A DNA stretch of 64,000 nucleotides from Apostichopus japonicus (GCF_037975245.1 NC_092572.1:33453989-33517988), one strand, 5' to 3'. Shown: positions 24,751-37,682, counted from the stretch's first letter. The notes: generated from the sequence alone by a model not told the origin. Numbers and translations are program-made.

Positions 24751-24809
24751 TTTACTTATTTTTTACTAATGTTTCTCTTATTAATGGAAGAGAGCAAAGA
24801 CATGTTTGG

Positions 24810-24880
24810 CTAGAATGGGGTTTGAATCAGTGACCTCTGGGTTACAAACCCAGCGCTCTAACAGCCCGTAGTTGGTGGCG
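24810..24880 (-). other. tRNA-Thr(UGU)-like fragment
   Basis: The minus strand has gctgttagagcgctgggttt, gtaacccagaggtc and gattcaaacccc. That gives an anticodon arm ctggg-tttgtaa-cccag with anticodon TGT and a T-arm-like B box. No pairing acceptor stem is evident, so it is a degenerate tRNA or a SINE head rather than a working gene. Confidence 0.45.
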
Positions 24881-26061
24881 ATCCCTATTTGGACATTTTT
24901 TAGTTGGGGCGCCAGTCAGAAGCCACAGTACAGTACATGCCGTGTAACCAGGCATCACGCCACAGTTCCATTCGATATGGCTTGCCATAGTCGTGTGGCT
25001 ACACAATGAATATCATATATCCATTCTACTGTGAAACTGAATATTGAAAGGGGAAACACAGGAAAGGAAAATCTACACTAGTTGACTTGAATATACATTC
25101 CATAAATCTGCTAGTTTCCGTGTACGTGTACAAATGAACCTTTGAACCCAACTGTGGAGCTCAATGCACAGTCGCGTACGTGTACAGTGGGCGTCGTTTA
25201 TCAGTCTCGCGATCAGTATTGATATGTACAGTGCTGTTCTGTGTAATAATCTGCTTCCATATTGCCTCTCTCACAACTCATTTCTATTTATCGTATTTCC
25301 ATAACGTCGTTCTTACTACATTGAGGTAACTTCCTCCTCTTCGGGTTACATCAAGGTACTATTCGTGATCATTTTCAGCTCGGGTGTGTTTTAAGTTGAC
25401 GAAGAGGGATTCAAATGATCCTTGGTTCACACGGCAACATCACACAAGTGAATTAGAGTAGCTTTCAATGTAAGTGTTACCCTTTCTGTGTGTATTACAG
25501 CAGTACACAGTTATTAGTATTTTGTCAATGGCTGTGGTTTAGAAGGTAGCGTTATGGGGTACTCCGGTAGCGGGTATACTGTGACACATAAGCTTAAAGG
25601 CATTGAAGACTCGCCCAAACCGCGTGCGGCCATCTGAAAAATCTGTTGCTTGCAAGTGACGTTTTGTTCGTGTCGCTACAAAATGCACACAGTACAGTAA
25701 TGAAACGTGATACCTTTTTATCTTTAGCTGGACCTGAGATGTCCATCGCTGTATCGTTTGTATTGACCGCAGCTGTATGTATTGACTGTACCGTGTCTAA
25801 TTACCGACGGTAGCAAGCTGGAGTTTCTGGAATCGATGTTGGTGTTTAACGCTTCTGCGACACCTCATTAGGTCAAATTACCTGCATTAGACGTTTCTTT
25901 TTGCGCGAGTCTTGAGAAAGATAGTCTATAGTATTAATTAACTAAGACCACCATCTTAATACACTGCTTCAAACGTTAGATATGGTTATTTCAATGTATA
26001 CCCTTAACCTATAAACCGTTTCTACTACAGGAAGTGTAATTTAACAACTTCCTGCTCATTC

Positions 26062-27742
26062 CAAGTAATCAGTGGCGTCGCCAAAGGGGGGGGGGGGGGC
26101 AGGGGGCACGTGCCCCCTGGAAAACCGAGTGCCCCCCATCTGAGATTTGGGTTGGTAAAAATATATATATATTTTGTTATATTCAACTCCCATCATCTGA
26201 GTTGGTTTTTCATAAGGACAAAGAAGCACAGTAATTCGTATTTTCTTCAAATGAGCTGCGAAAAAAATGAAAAAAAGTTTATCCTTGAACGTCGGGTATC
26301 GAAGTCGTAACCCGCGCCATCACAACAGGTGTCGATATTTACATTGAATGTGTCAGTGCTCACGCCATACCAGCGGATATACAAGTCCGCTTCGCAAGCT
26401 ACATGACTGTGAGAAGGGAGGGTACTGCAATATGTTGCCTTGGTCTGAGGTTGACAGGTTAGGAGCTGACGAAATGTGAGAATGTGAGGGTCCGCAGGCA
26501 CCATACTTGCCTATATTTGTGGACCCATATATTAACCCTGTTGTGTAGGGGGAGCAGAGGTCATTTGAGGTCAGATGCTTGTATGAACAAATGGCGAATG
26601 TTCACACCTGCATACTGAGCCATACTCGATGTGTGATCAAACTTTGGATTGCATGGTGAGATCCCTGATAGGAGCCAATAACGATGCTGGAACCTGTTAC
26701 ATCTTAATAGATAATGGGAGAAAACGAGTAGGACAAGAAAGGAGTCGGGGGTCATGCACACATTTCAACAAATGTAGGTTCTATTGATAGGGTTAGGCAT
26801 AATATCGATAGCATGTGGTTCATATCCTCTGCAAAATTCTGCGCCTTGTTAAAATCATTACCTCAAAAATAGCAATTTCTCGAGATATCTTCAGATCGAA
26901 TTTAGCATCAAATGTGGCACCATTTTGCATCTAGCCCATCCTCCGTATGCGAAAATTTTCCAAAGGGGACGGGGGCAGTGGCGGCGGAACCAGGGGAGGG
27001 GGAAAATGCATTGTAAGCCCCCCAATATTTACCAAGGCTCCGAAACGTGCATCTGCCCATTTTTCAATGAATACTTGTCGATCTGCCCGATGCACACGTA
27101 TACTAAATAGGTGTAATAATTTTAGTAAATGCTGGGGGGGGGGACCCTCGGCCCGTCCCCTGGCTATAGACCACATTGTCACCCCAACCGCGTCTTCACG
27201 CCCCGTGAAAAGTGGAAGCAGTGAGTGCGAGTACCGGTAAGCGAAACACAACTTCGTCTTAGGCCAATGACTTGCTTCATTTCAGCCAGTTCTCCAACAT
27301 CCCCGTACTACACTCAAAAACGTCTTTGCGAGTACACTACGAGTAATAGATACTCTCCATCGAATATACAAATTACAATGTTTTTACAGACTTTTACGTG
27401 CAATCTGAGAAATTGCAGGCTTGAGACCCATATTTTAGGGCTAGGTATTCGCAGCATAAAACACTCGGAAAGTGCCGTTTCCGGCCATCTGGGGGTTTGA
27501 AAACCCAAAATGTTCTTGTACGCTCCGCGCCAACTAATGGTGGCGCTCCGCTTAGATAGTCTCTACACATTAGCCCCCCCTAATTTTCCCGTTCCGCCGC
27601 GCCTGGAGGGGGCACCCCCTCCCCTTAGACCCCTCCCCCAGGACGGCGATCCGTATCCAACTAAGTGTCCCCCATCAAATGCTGGTGCCCCCCTGTGCCC
27701 CCCCCCCCAGACTGAAAGTCTGGTGACGCCACTGCAAGTAAT
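26062..27742. mobile_element. hAT-like non-autonomous DNA transposon with 8-bp TSD
   Basis: The element spans 26070-27734 (1665 bp). Terminal inverted repeats are CAGTGGCGTCGCC on the left and the complement of ggtgacgccactg on the right (12 of 13 match). It is flanked by a perfect 8-bp direct repeat, caagtaat, at 26062-26069 and 27735-27742. An 8-bp duplication is characteristic of hAT transposases. Poly-G tracts lie just inside the left end and poly-C inside the right. No transposase ORF is present; the proline-rich ORF at 27510-27815 is a by-product of the C-rich end. Confidence 0.88.
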
Positions 27743-29140
27743 ATGTGTTTCATCATGGCAGATGATCTTGACAAGCTTTGCATTCCTGTTATATGATGTT
27801 TACTTACATTATTAAATGTCATAAATTGTCTACTTATTAATTGTATTGTTTTTATCGGTGATTAAGTGATTCTTACATTGTGGAGAAAACACAAAAAATA
27901 CAGACAATATAGACAACAACTGTTGCCAGATACGTTCATCAAATTTTGTGATGAATTAAGATTTCCAGTAATCATTTTAAACAATGAACTTCAGTTCAGC
28001 TATGGGAATATTCTTTGACTGGATTGATATTAGTATATCAGGTTTAAGTGTGAAGTTCTTATAGCGTTATTACTGTAGCTTACATATCACTCCATAATAA
28101 AACATTCACTCTTAGTGAGTGGTCAACCTCAATTCAGATGAAAAACTATAGACTCCTCTTGACGCTCTTGCAATGTAGGCCTATTGTCAACTCGTAAAAT
28201 ACTTAGTTCATTATTGGAAATATTAATGAGAGAACTAACATGTTTGCATCAATATATCTTACTGTTACACTATTTTGATAATGTATCATACTACTTATTT
28301 ACCATACCATTTGAATCTGTATATGAGGTACATTTAAATGAAAAGAAAACAGATATTTCTACTTAATATAGTCGTATTTGATTGTACTTAGTTCAACACA
28401 GTAATTCTCCCAAAGGTGCAATCCCTTCTGGGACGCACCAATTTTATGCTGTATATTTCTCAGCATCAATGAAACCTTGTATTAAAATTATGTGTTCCGA
28501 AAGTAGCCTATTGAACATGTCTACATAGAACAACAACGCTGTGCGTTTGTTAGACATGTATATAGTTTTCAAACCCGTATATGTTAAAGGTGCAATGCTG
28601 TTTACTGATACGAAAGATAGAAACATTTTGCATTTGTATTGCATGATTAGTATGAACCTTTACTTAAGTACTATTATTTCGGTTTAGTTGAGCAGGATCG
28701 TGCGCAACTTTGAGAAATCTGTCAGAAGATGGACATTAGGAAGCCTCCCATCATCACACCGTAAGTAGTACCCTCTTTAGTAACCCGCTTTATGTGACCC
28801 TCCTCCCGCTTTACTGTCTTAATTCCCTCATTTCCCGTTCTCTTTAGACTAAAGGATACACCCATCTCCCTCTTCACAAATGCTTCATTCTAATATGTCA
28901 TAATATATCCATGTGTTCCTTTCAATGATGCGACGGTTCATTTCTTCCCCAGTTCTTTTTTTCTTTAAGTTGCCGGAGTCATAAGGAATTTGTTTGATGT
29001 TGATGTTGTGTGTGGTATTTGGGCCGGTGCGTCCGGGTGTATGCAGCACTGTTTTAAACACAATAACTCAAAAAGTATGTGATGGCCGAAGTTGATGCAT
29101 TGTATATGGATTTGTCTTTTAAGTTAGTAAAAGAACCCAA
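27743..29140. other. Non-coding stretch
   Basis: AT-rich sequence without recognisable exons, tRNAs or repeats. Only short ORFs without domain signal are present. Confidence 0.5.
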
Positions 29141-29149
29141 TTGAAATTG

Positions 29150-29900
29150 GCGGATGCAAATGGACATACGAGGTCAACAGATGTCAAAGTCTGAAAACCT
29201 TATAAACGAGATAACTCAAGAAGGTAAACATCAAGCTCGGATGGACTTAATACTTGGTGTGTGCATTTACCTTACTGAGTACAATAATTTGTTGTTTTAT
29301 ATGGCGATTAAAGATCACTTGAGTTCAACACAGGTTACAGCCTGAAAACCTTGTAAACACTCTAAATTAAAGTTTAGATGAAATTCATACGTCGTATGTG
29401 AATCCATCTTAACTAGTTCAAGAAACTTATTATGTTCTAATGAGGTCCACAAATTAAAACATTGTAATAATAATAATAATAATAATAACAACACAAAACT
29501 TTTATATTAACATAACTCCAAAATTAAAACTTCATACGTTGTAAGTCACTTTACCTTAGTTGGTACAAAGAAAGAATTTTGTAATGTTGAGGTCAAAGCT
29601 CATGTGTGGTCAATAGTGGTCAACGTTTGATAATGTTTTTATGACAATGCCTCAAATATTGAAACTTGAATGTGTGGTATAGAGATCCATATTAGTGAGT
29701 ACAAGAATCATTCTGTATTTATAGTGGAGGTCAAAGATCGTTCAAGGTTAATAGTGATGGAAGTCTGAGAATCATGTAAACACCATAACTCCAGAGGCGC
29801 AACTTAAATGAACTTCATAATTTGTAAGTAGATTCACCTGGGTCAATACAAATATAATGCTTTTTATGAGGTTAAAGGTCATTCTATATAAGACGTCAAC
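29150..29900 (+). repeat. Degenerate tandem array, unit about 150 bp
   Basis: Around five diverged units containing a ctgaaaaccttgtaaacac-like core (at 29191, 29341, about 29500, about 29640 and 29767), a colony of AGGTCA-like hexamers and a gatggacttcatac-like stretch. A (TAA)n tract lies at 29466-29489. Fragments of the same sequence occur at 39900-40260, 48720-48800, 55440-55640 and 58140-58230, so this is an interspersed family with an internal tandem structure. Confidence 0.6.
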
Positions 29901-32900
29901 GTCACTGATTCATTCAGGACTCGCCCGTGTGTAGAAACAAACAGGTATAATGGGCACACAGACCTTATAAATATAGTATTACTCACTGGTGAAATCTCAG
30001 TATTCATTAATGCGACCGTTAATCTAATTTTAAATTCTTTATCTCTCTTCATAATTAAGCAAGAGGGTTGCGCTCTCATATTTGAGGCTGTGTAATATGA
30101 ATTTTAGAAATAATGAGAAAAAATGCGGAATTTATATATTTTGAAATTCAAAGGGAAGTCTTATAGTTTGTGTGTGTGTGTTAGGTTGTTCTGTTGAGAT
30201 CCATTTCATAGTTACATGCAGTGCATTTGCTAATAAATGTAAACAGCCGTTTTCACTCTCTTGTGAGTTATACATGTGACACTGGCGGCAATAAGCTCGT
30301 TTTCAAAGCATCGTTTCCCGACAGCATATAGTCTTAAAGGAAACCTCACGACAGAGAAGAATATCAAACAACATTAACAAGTGAAATTCAAAACCTGTCG
30401 AAGTTTGAAACTGAAGCTAGAAGGATTATCCCGTATATAAGTACACAAAACCGTTGTATATCCATGTCACTATATACATCAGTGCCTGGACTGCTACGGT
30501 GCAGACGGAAATGGTGGTAACTAGAAACATGCAGAAAAAAAGTCATCTCTGAGGTAAATAAGTAGGTCCATCTATTGGCGACGGACAAGACTTAGATACT
30601 GGCAGCTTTGTTTAACTTCACTAGCTTAGACAGAGAAATGGCTTAGGGGCGTGGCATACGGTACAATTTATCGTTCCCCTCTGTTTTTTTGCTAGCGATT
30701 CATCGGTGTCTGCGAAAAATATCGAATCGGTCAAAGAAACATCGGGATCTTGATAACCGGTTCATTGATTTACATTAAAAGAATCATCATGTAAACTGCT
30801 TAACCGTCAAATATATTCGAAAGAGACCCGGTGGGGTTTAGAGGGCCAAGCCCTCAGACATTGAAGCGTTTTGAAATATTTAAGTGGCGTAATAGCAAGG
30901 AGCAACAGCCCCCCCCCCCCCAATATTTTTTCGCTTTACTTACCATTTTGTTGGGTGTACGAGGAGACGTATTTCATTGTAACTGTACGTAGCTAAGGAA
31001 GTGATTTTTTTTTTTATGCGTTGACTTTGGCGGATGGGTGAAAGGTTATTTTATTTTCGTTGGGATCCGCCTTAAGTACCAAACTATTTACGCCGCGGTG
31101 TTATTTCTTCTTAAGGGGATCATTCCTGTGGAATGTTTTTTTTAGCCCTAGTGTCCAGGTTCTGTGAAGGTTTGGATATTCTTATTCTCGAATAGCGCTT
31201 TGAAACACACACATATATTACTTTTCAGAGAGAATTTGTTTTATATCACCGGAATTTGTTTAAAGCCCTGGTGGGGGGGGGGGGTGACGAATTCACCGGA
31301 AGTTGTTAAAGTGTGAGAAATTCCTTCGCAGAGACTTGCAAGCATAACAATAAATGTGAGGGAAAGGAATTACTTTTACATTTAGGGTACTATAAGGTAG
31401 TGGTTTCATTTAATTGTAATTCCGATTTGATATTAGTGAACACAATCAAGTGCTGAAATACTAACCAAGAGACAAACCGCACCGCTCCAACACCCCTCAA
31501 GGGGTGTAAAACCAGCCTGAATTAGGTGTGATTGCCCCACTGCTCCCCTTGATTGGTTGAATGTATGCTCCGTATGATCCAATCAAACATTAATGTATCA
31601 TTTTACTTTTATTATTGATCTTATTGAATAGATGTCATACGGATAAAAGCCAAGTTTATCTATGAATGATTAGCCAAGTTTATAATTTACCATTAACGTA
31701 CCATTAATGTAGTTTGTCCTATAAATGTGGTATTTGTATGATTTGATTTGATTAGTGAACAATGAAGAGCTGTAGATATTTTAAACGAAGTATAAGTTAC
31801 CTATAGGCATTTCTCATGCCATATACAACCGTATATGTCTTTCAAATATCCATATTACATTGAACCACATGGACCTTTACGTATGACCCCTTCCACAAAT
31901 CTATCTTATATGGTTCGCATTTCGGGTTTGGAGCTTAGAGAACAGATTAACGTCGTACATGGGCAATATCATAAATTTTGGTAATTCACTACAGTACTCG
32001 TAATATTTGAAATTCCCTTCTGAATGGGCTTCTTCGTGAAGGATATAAGCGTAGGAAAGCGGGCCTTTTGTTCATGGAAATGCACTTTCTATTTAAGCCT
32101 ATATTTGATAAGAATGTGACGTCCTCTACTGCGAAAAGCACCTTGCGGCCGCTTTGTAGGGTGTTAAACTTGATTTGATAATGAATTGTGGAAGCCCGCC
32201 ATCTATTATACATTACCGCTTTATTTACATTTATTAATCCAGCACACAAATTGCTATAGCGCCATCGATTTTAAAACTTTCGCCCGTTGTGTCTGTTTGC
32301 AAAATCGTGCGGATGTCCTGGACCAGTTCTTTTCTGTTAGGTGTTGTGCTTCTGATAGTTGGCCAAGTGACAGGTATCTTCCGACCAAGAGAAATTAATT
32401 AAAGAACTCTCTCAAAATAGGAAGAAGGATCAGTATAGGGCGATATTGCTACGCATGCTGCAGAAAACAGAAAGCTTTGTGGAGAATTAAGGTACTCAAA
32501 GGTCGGTATAGACTCCGTAAGAATTCTTACTGAATGGTACGTAGTAAATAGCTATATTGCCACCTATTTTTAATTACTATAACGATCCTAGCTGTTCTTT
32601 TGTTAATCTTTCCTGTCTTTTTACATTGTAATTTGCTTATTATTGTTGATTTATTTGCACGATTCTCGAGAATCGTTTAATTATTTAGCATTGGCGAAAG
32701 GAATGAACGGGTGGCGGCGGGAGTGTAAGGGGGAGGGGTGGGGAGGGGGCCTCGAATTTTCCTGTCATTCTTTTTCATTTCTTTAATTATTGACCTACCT
32801 TGCGCGGGGAAGGGGGGGGGGGGACGGGGTATATGCATATTTTACAAGGAACAATTATAGCTCTCACGCCTAACATTTTTATGTTTGTTTAATAATTTCC

Positions 32901-32908
32901 CTACAAAT
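29901..32908. other. Non-coding stretch with homopolymer G/C tracts
   Basis: No supported exon. It includes C and G runs near 30910, 31265 and 32810, a short 8-bp hairpin at 31499-31516 (acacccct-ca-aggggtgt), and T runs near 31004. Confidence 0.5.
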
Positions 32909-33690
32909 CACAGCATAACGTTATCGTGCCATTTTTTTCCGTGATCCAGGCGCTCTACAAATTAAAGGCCGTTCCACGGGCCAATCCCATACAAAAAAAG
33001 TCCTGCATATATATAATAAAAAAAGTCCTGTGTATATGTAACAGGATTCCTTCCAAACGTACAAGAATCCTTCATATGCATGCAGGATTCCATGATGCAT
33101 GTACAGGAATCCTTCAAAAGCATGCAGGATGTTGCCAAATCCTGGCATAAATCCTGCATAAAATCGGCCCGCAGCTGGATCCTGCAGGATTTTATGCAGG
33201 ACTTTTTTGTATGGGATCGCCTCACACGGAACGTACAGATCTGAGCTCGCATTTAGAGCGAAATTCCTCTCAACATACTCGATCCGTTAATTGATTGTTT
33301 ATAGTCGTTTGCTTATTTGCTTATCATATAGTTGTCTACAATTTATTAAAATTGGCCTTCTGTACATTTTTCCTGTTAATTGTTTCTTTTTTACGTTCTT
33401 TTTTATAATTTGCACAGGGAGGGTCAGCCTGAGAATATAATAAACATAATCACCAGCTTCTGAGTAACCTAATTAAGCCCTCGCTCCTCACTGATCCACA
33501 ATTATTTTATTGTTTGTTTCTTAATTTTAATAATTAATAAATCACAGCATAATGTTCACCCGTGATCCGGGTGCTCGCTTATACTGTATGTCATATGAAT
33601 TGATACACTCAATCGTGTAAATAGCTATTTCCATATCCCAGAGCTCGTGTTTAGGGCGAAATTCCTCTCAACATGTTCGCAAAAAATACT
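32909..33690 (+). repeat. Local direct duplication, two copies
   Basis: Anchors cacagcataa (32909 and 33543), gtgatcc (32941 and about 33562) and gagctcg-ttta-gcgaaattcctctcaacat (33243 and 33641) occur twice in order. Anchor spacing is 334 bp in copy 1 and 98 bp in copy 2; the 236-bp excess equals the MITE-like element inserted in copy 1. Confidence 0.75.
32984..33217. mobile_element. MITE-like element with long inverted repeats and 21-bp internal repeats
   Basis: About 234 bp with 23-24 bp terminal inverted repeats, starting atcccatacaaaaaa on the left and ending ttttttgtatgggat on the right. The interior is about five tandem units of 21 bp built on caggattcc-ttc-atgcatg. No coding capacity. 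Its absence from the second copy of the surrounding duplication shows that it is a true insertion. The superfamily is not identified. Confidence 0.75.
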
Positions 33691-33929
33691 CGATCCGTTA
33701 GTTTGTTTAGTTGTTTGTTTATTTCTTTATTTCTTTTTTATTATTTAGTATTGGGAAGGATGCTTCAGCTTCCGTTATTTTCTTGTTTTTGTTATGAAAA
33801 CGTTCATTCTCCAGCGACTATATGCATAGTGTATGATAACATTCTCCGTTACCATGGACACGGCCTTGTAAACTTGACCTAATATTGTACTTTTTTTGCC
33901 TTGTATATTAAAGAGTTCATCGTACGCAG

Positions 33930-34715
33930 TTGCCCAGGTTTACCGGTGAAGTCGGCTGGGAGTTGCAAGATGTGACGGTGGATTCTACCAAAATTGCTGT
34001 TAGCGGTTACAACGAAGTCACAGGGACATCATTCATAGACCTGTTTGCATTAAATATTCCTGATTCTTCGACGCCATTTATAACTCGGTTTTATTCTAAA
34101 GAATTTAAGAATCCTTCAAGATGGCGGCCTCGTTGTGTTTCATTCTTGGATGATTCTCGTATAGTCACTGTGTGTGGTGATCAGTTGGATGTCTTCAATA
34201 TCAAGACAGACGACATACCCACACACAGTGATCTGTTACGCGGTGGACCAGCCAACTGTATGACTGTCAGAGAGGGAGAGATATTTATTGGTTTGTCTCC
34301 TAACGAGGTGATTGTGTTTGATTTTAGTTTAAATAAAATCAAGACAATCACCTTGGAAGGATTAGTAAGTGATTATCCTTTAGATATAACAGTCTATGGA
34401 GATAATCTGTTTATATCTACACTCAGGAATACTAGAGCCATTAGATACAACATGGAGGGAGTGATGTTACATGAATACAACACACCAGACTACCCATCTG
34501 CATACAGTATCACTGTAAGCAGTGAGTTTGGTCTGGTGTTTGTATCATGTTGGTCTCTCCCTGTTGATGCTGTTGTTGTTTACTCTCTCTCTGAGAATCA
34601 TACATTGTTTACTTTCCGAGTTATTAATGAGTCGTTGATTAGAATCAGGATAAACGATGTAAACAGGTTGATGTTTGCAACAACAATAGAAGGAATACTG
34701 GATGTATACAGCACA
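33930..34715 (+). CDS. Beta-propeller-like exon, possible N-terminal part of locus B
   Basis: An open frame of 262 codons, phase 0-0, acceptor tcgtacgcag and donor caca/gtaagt. The protein is a run of beta-strand repeats (for example KIAVSGYNEVTGTSFIDLFA, RIVTVCGDQLDVFNIK, EIFIGLSPNEVIVFDFSLN, GLVFVSCWSLPVDAVVVYSL) typical of a beta-propeller, closest in style to the propellers at the C-terminus of invertebrate TRIM-like proteins; I cannot fix the blade family. There is no start codon at the left, so earlier exons exist. If the donor is not used, the frame stops at 34733, making this a terminal exon of a separate gene. If it is used, phase 0 fits the DED exon at 42238, after a 7.5-kb intron. 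Both models remain open. Confidence 0.75.
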
Positions 34716-35040
34716 GTAAGTACAGTAGGATAGTGTAAAAAGGTAAACATAGGAATTTTATTTTACATCTAGAATAATGAAAATAGGCTAGAAAAACTAC
34801 CAAGTTAGGTATCAGTGACTGCGAACATTTCTGTAGATTACGTTTATTTGTACTGTTTTTGCGAGTCTTGGAAATAATATGAAATTTGGGACTCAAATTT
34901 TTAGTTAAAATTTTGTTTCAAATTTCAAACTGCTGATTGAGAAATACAAAGTAAATACTTTAGGGAGTTTTATATCAAATATGAATTAGTGCCATTTTTT
35001 TTTCATTTCACAGTACACAATCCAGCTTGTTAAGATTAGG

Positions 35041-35800
35041 TAATCTGATACGAGCACCTCCTAAGAGCACACTTTTTGCTATTTTGTGGCAATATCAATA
35101 AATTTAGAGAAAAAATGAGAAGAACATTTACGATTGAAGTAGCAAAACCTCTCATAGCAATTACATACATACAGCACAGGGCGAATAAATTCCAAAATCC
35201 TCTGAAATTACTTGCATTATAAAAATCTGTGTTGACCTCCAATAGAAACATATTTGAGTTTGGTGCATACGAACATCTCCTAAGAGCACACTTATTGCTA
35301 TTTTGTGGCAGTATCAATAAATTTAGAGAAAAAAATGAGAAGAAAATTTTAATAGGATTGAAGTAGCAAAACCTCTGATAGCAATTACATACATACAGCA
35401 CAGGGTGAATAAATTCCAAAATCCTCTGAAATTACTTGCATTATAAAAAACTGTGTAGACCTCCAATAGAAACATATTTGTGTTCGGTGCATACGAACAT
35501 CTCCTAAGAGCACACTTATTGCTATTTTTAGGCAATATGAATGAATTTAGAGAAAAAATGAGGATACAATTTTAATTGGATTAAAGTAGCAAAACCTCTG
35601 ATAGCAATTACATACATACATCACAGGCTGAATAAATTCCAAAATCCTCAGAAATTACTTGCATTATAAAAAGCTGTGTAGACCTCCAATAGAAACATAT
35701 TTGGGCTCGGTGCATACGAACATCCCCTATGAGCACACTTATTGCTATTTTAAGGCAATATGAATGAATTTAGAGCAAAAATGAGAAGAAAATTTACACA
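35041..35800. repeat. Tandem repeat, 3.4 copies of about 222 bp
   Basis: The anchor ctaagagcacac recurs at about 35061, 35280, 35504 and 35727 (last copy ctatgagcacac), giving spacings of 219, 224 and 223 bp. Copies are highly similar over their length. Minus-strand ORFs here only reflect the repeat. Confidence 0.92.
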
Positions 35801-37680
35801 TAATACTTAGCTATAATGACTCCTGATAAGACATTGGCTAATTAACAGCAACAAATGACTGTCAAGTTTGGGAGCGGGAAATTTTGCAGTACTAAACTCT
35901 AACAGGGAAATCCCTCATCTAGTATTAATAACAACAACAAGTAGCACTCTTACCACTTCGGCCCATTTGCAACTTTTGACTTAGACAACAGGTTGCCATG
36001 GCAACAAACACCTTTGTTTAGGCTGCATGTACCTCAGCGACCTCTTGTACTAAAAGTAGGCTACAAAGCAGAGACTATATCATATAGAATATCAGCTTTA
36101 TCAGATCTGATGGAGTCTGTACCAATTAAGAGTGACTATCAGGGCTGCTAATACTTGCTAACATTTTAACAAAACCGTAATAGAGCCCCAGTCCTATCTA
36201 CTAAAATATATTACTACAACTCTTTCAACCCAGAAGTTGATGGAAAGTTCAGCAAATCCTGTCACCATGGCAACTAGTAAAAGTGCAGCATTGCATCATG
36301 GGATCTAAACATAGCTCGAATAGGCGACACTTAGTACTAACTGAACAATAAATATGAGTGCATTAGAGTGACGGGTAATGCTCGACATAATCACAGCAAT
36401 ACAATAAAACTAATAAATATCCCAATGTTGGACCAATAACCTGAAGCACTTTCATTTCTCTCACATTAATTCAATGTAGGTTAGGACATAACCGTACACA
36501 CATTATTGCTGAGGGCATATAAGTGATCAACCCTGTAAACAGCTATTAAACAATGTTCAGTTAAAATGATACAGAATTTACACACATTACAATAGAAATT
36601 ACTGTACCTGTAGACTCACTATAGCTGTTACAGGTATTAATTCCTAAATAATAAATACATTCTTTGTGCATTCTGCCATCATAGGAGATCAATATACTAA
36701 TTAATTCCAAATTACACTTAATAAGGGCTGGTACTCTGTGTGCACATTGCTATCACAGAACTAACCTGCATAGTGCATACATTCACAGGTAACATACAGA
36801 AGGTATGCACAATGAAACTGACTAGGCTCCTAAGGGGTTTGGGGCAAAGTTGAAAGATGAACTCTTTACCTGTATTGAAATTAATGTAACTAATTTCTAA
36901 CAGTCTTCTAGCTTGTCTCTACTGCAGATGCATGGCAGCTTGGAGTGTCTTGATGAATGGTAGAGTTGCTTGCAAACTTAAGTGTTTTTTAGAAATTTAA
37001 AACAAAGAAGCTTTGAGAGAAATTATTTTTCCCACCCTACTAGACAAGATTTTACTTAAACCTTGGTCACATATTTTTCAGAAAGTAGGCAAACTGTCTT
37101 CCCAAAACCTTTAACTTATTTCTCCAGAGATTACAGTAGACAGAACATGAAATAACTCTTATAACTATAAAGATTTAATCAAGAATGAAACAAAGCCTGA
37201 CCTATGAGTACTGGATTTGGAACTACACCTGTCTCCCACCAAATTCTTAAGATAACATCAGAGAAACCTTTGACACTTAAAGGAATTCTTTAGGGCAGTC
37301 TATTGGGTCTCTGAAAAAAAAATCCATAATATTATCATCGCCACAGTCCTAGTTTTGGGATGTTTTCATCCTATGATTCAGGAGAAGTGAATTTTTGAAC
37401 CTCGCGCATAACTTAATCTAATATGATTGAACATTGGAGAGAGACGGTGACGTCATCGCGTCACTTCATTCAGGGGATTGCAGGGACGCTGTCATTAGCA
37501 AGCTACACTGTAGCCAGGAAAATTAAAATTGCTGAAAGTAAAATAGGGTTTAGATGGAAATTTCCCTGTGAAGTTGCAAGTTAGCAACCTTTTGTAGAGC
37601 TAAAACTTTCCAGAGATCCCTAACTAGTTTTTCTTCATAAAATGTTCAATGTTGTTCAGATATTTGTTATTTGTGAGATT
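35801..37680. other. Intronic or intergenic stretch
   Basis: AT-rich, with no exon, tRNA or clear repeat recognised on either strand. Confidence 0.5.
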
Positions 37681-37682
37681 TT

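Noticed and set aside
25330-25480. Possible 5' untranslated exon ending at caat/gtaagtg
   Set aside because: One donor-like site and mild CpG content are not enough to call a promoter or first exon.
27510-27815. Proline-rich 101-codon ORF
   Set aside because: Produced by the C-rich right end of the hAT-like element; no transposase features.
35036-35535. Two minus-strand ORFs of 127 and 70 codons
   Set aside because: They repeat each other because they run across the 222-bp tandem repeat; no domain.
35041-35800. CRISPR-like repeats
   Set aside because: Units are contiguous 222-bp tandem copies without unique spacers, in a eukaryotic context.
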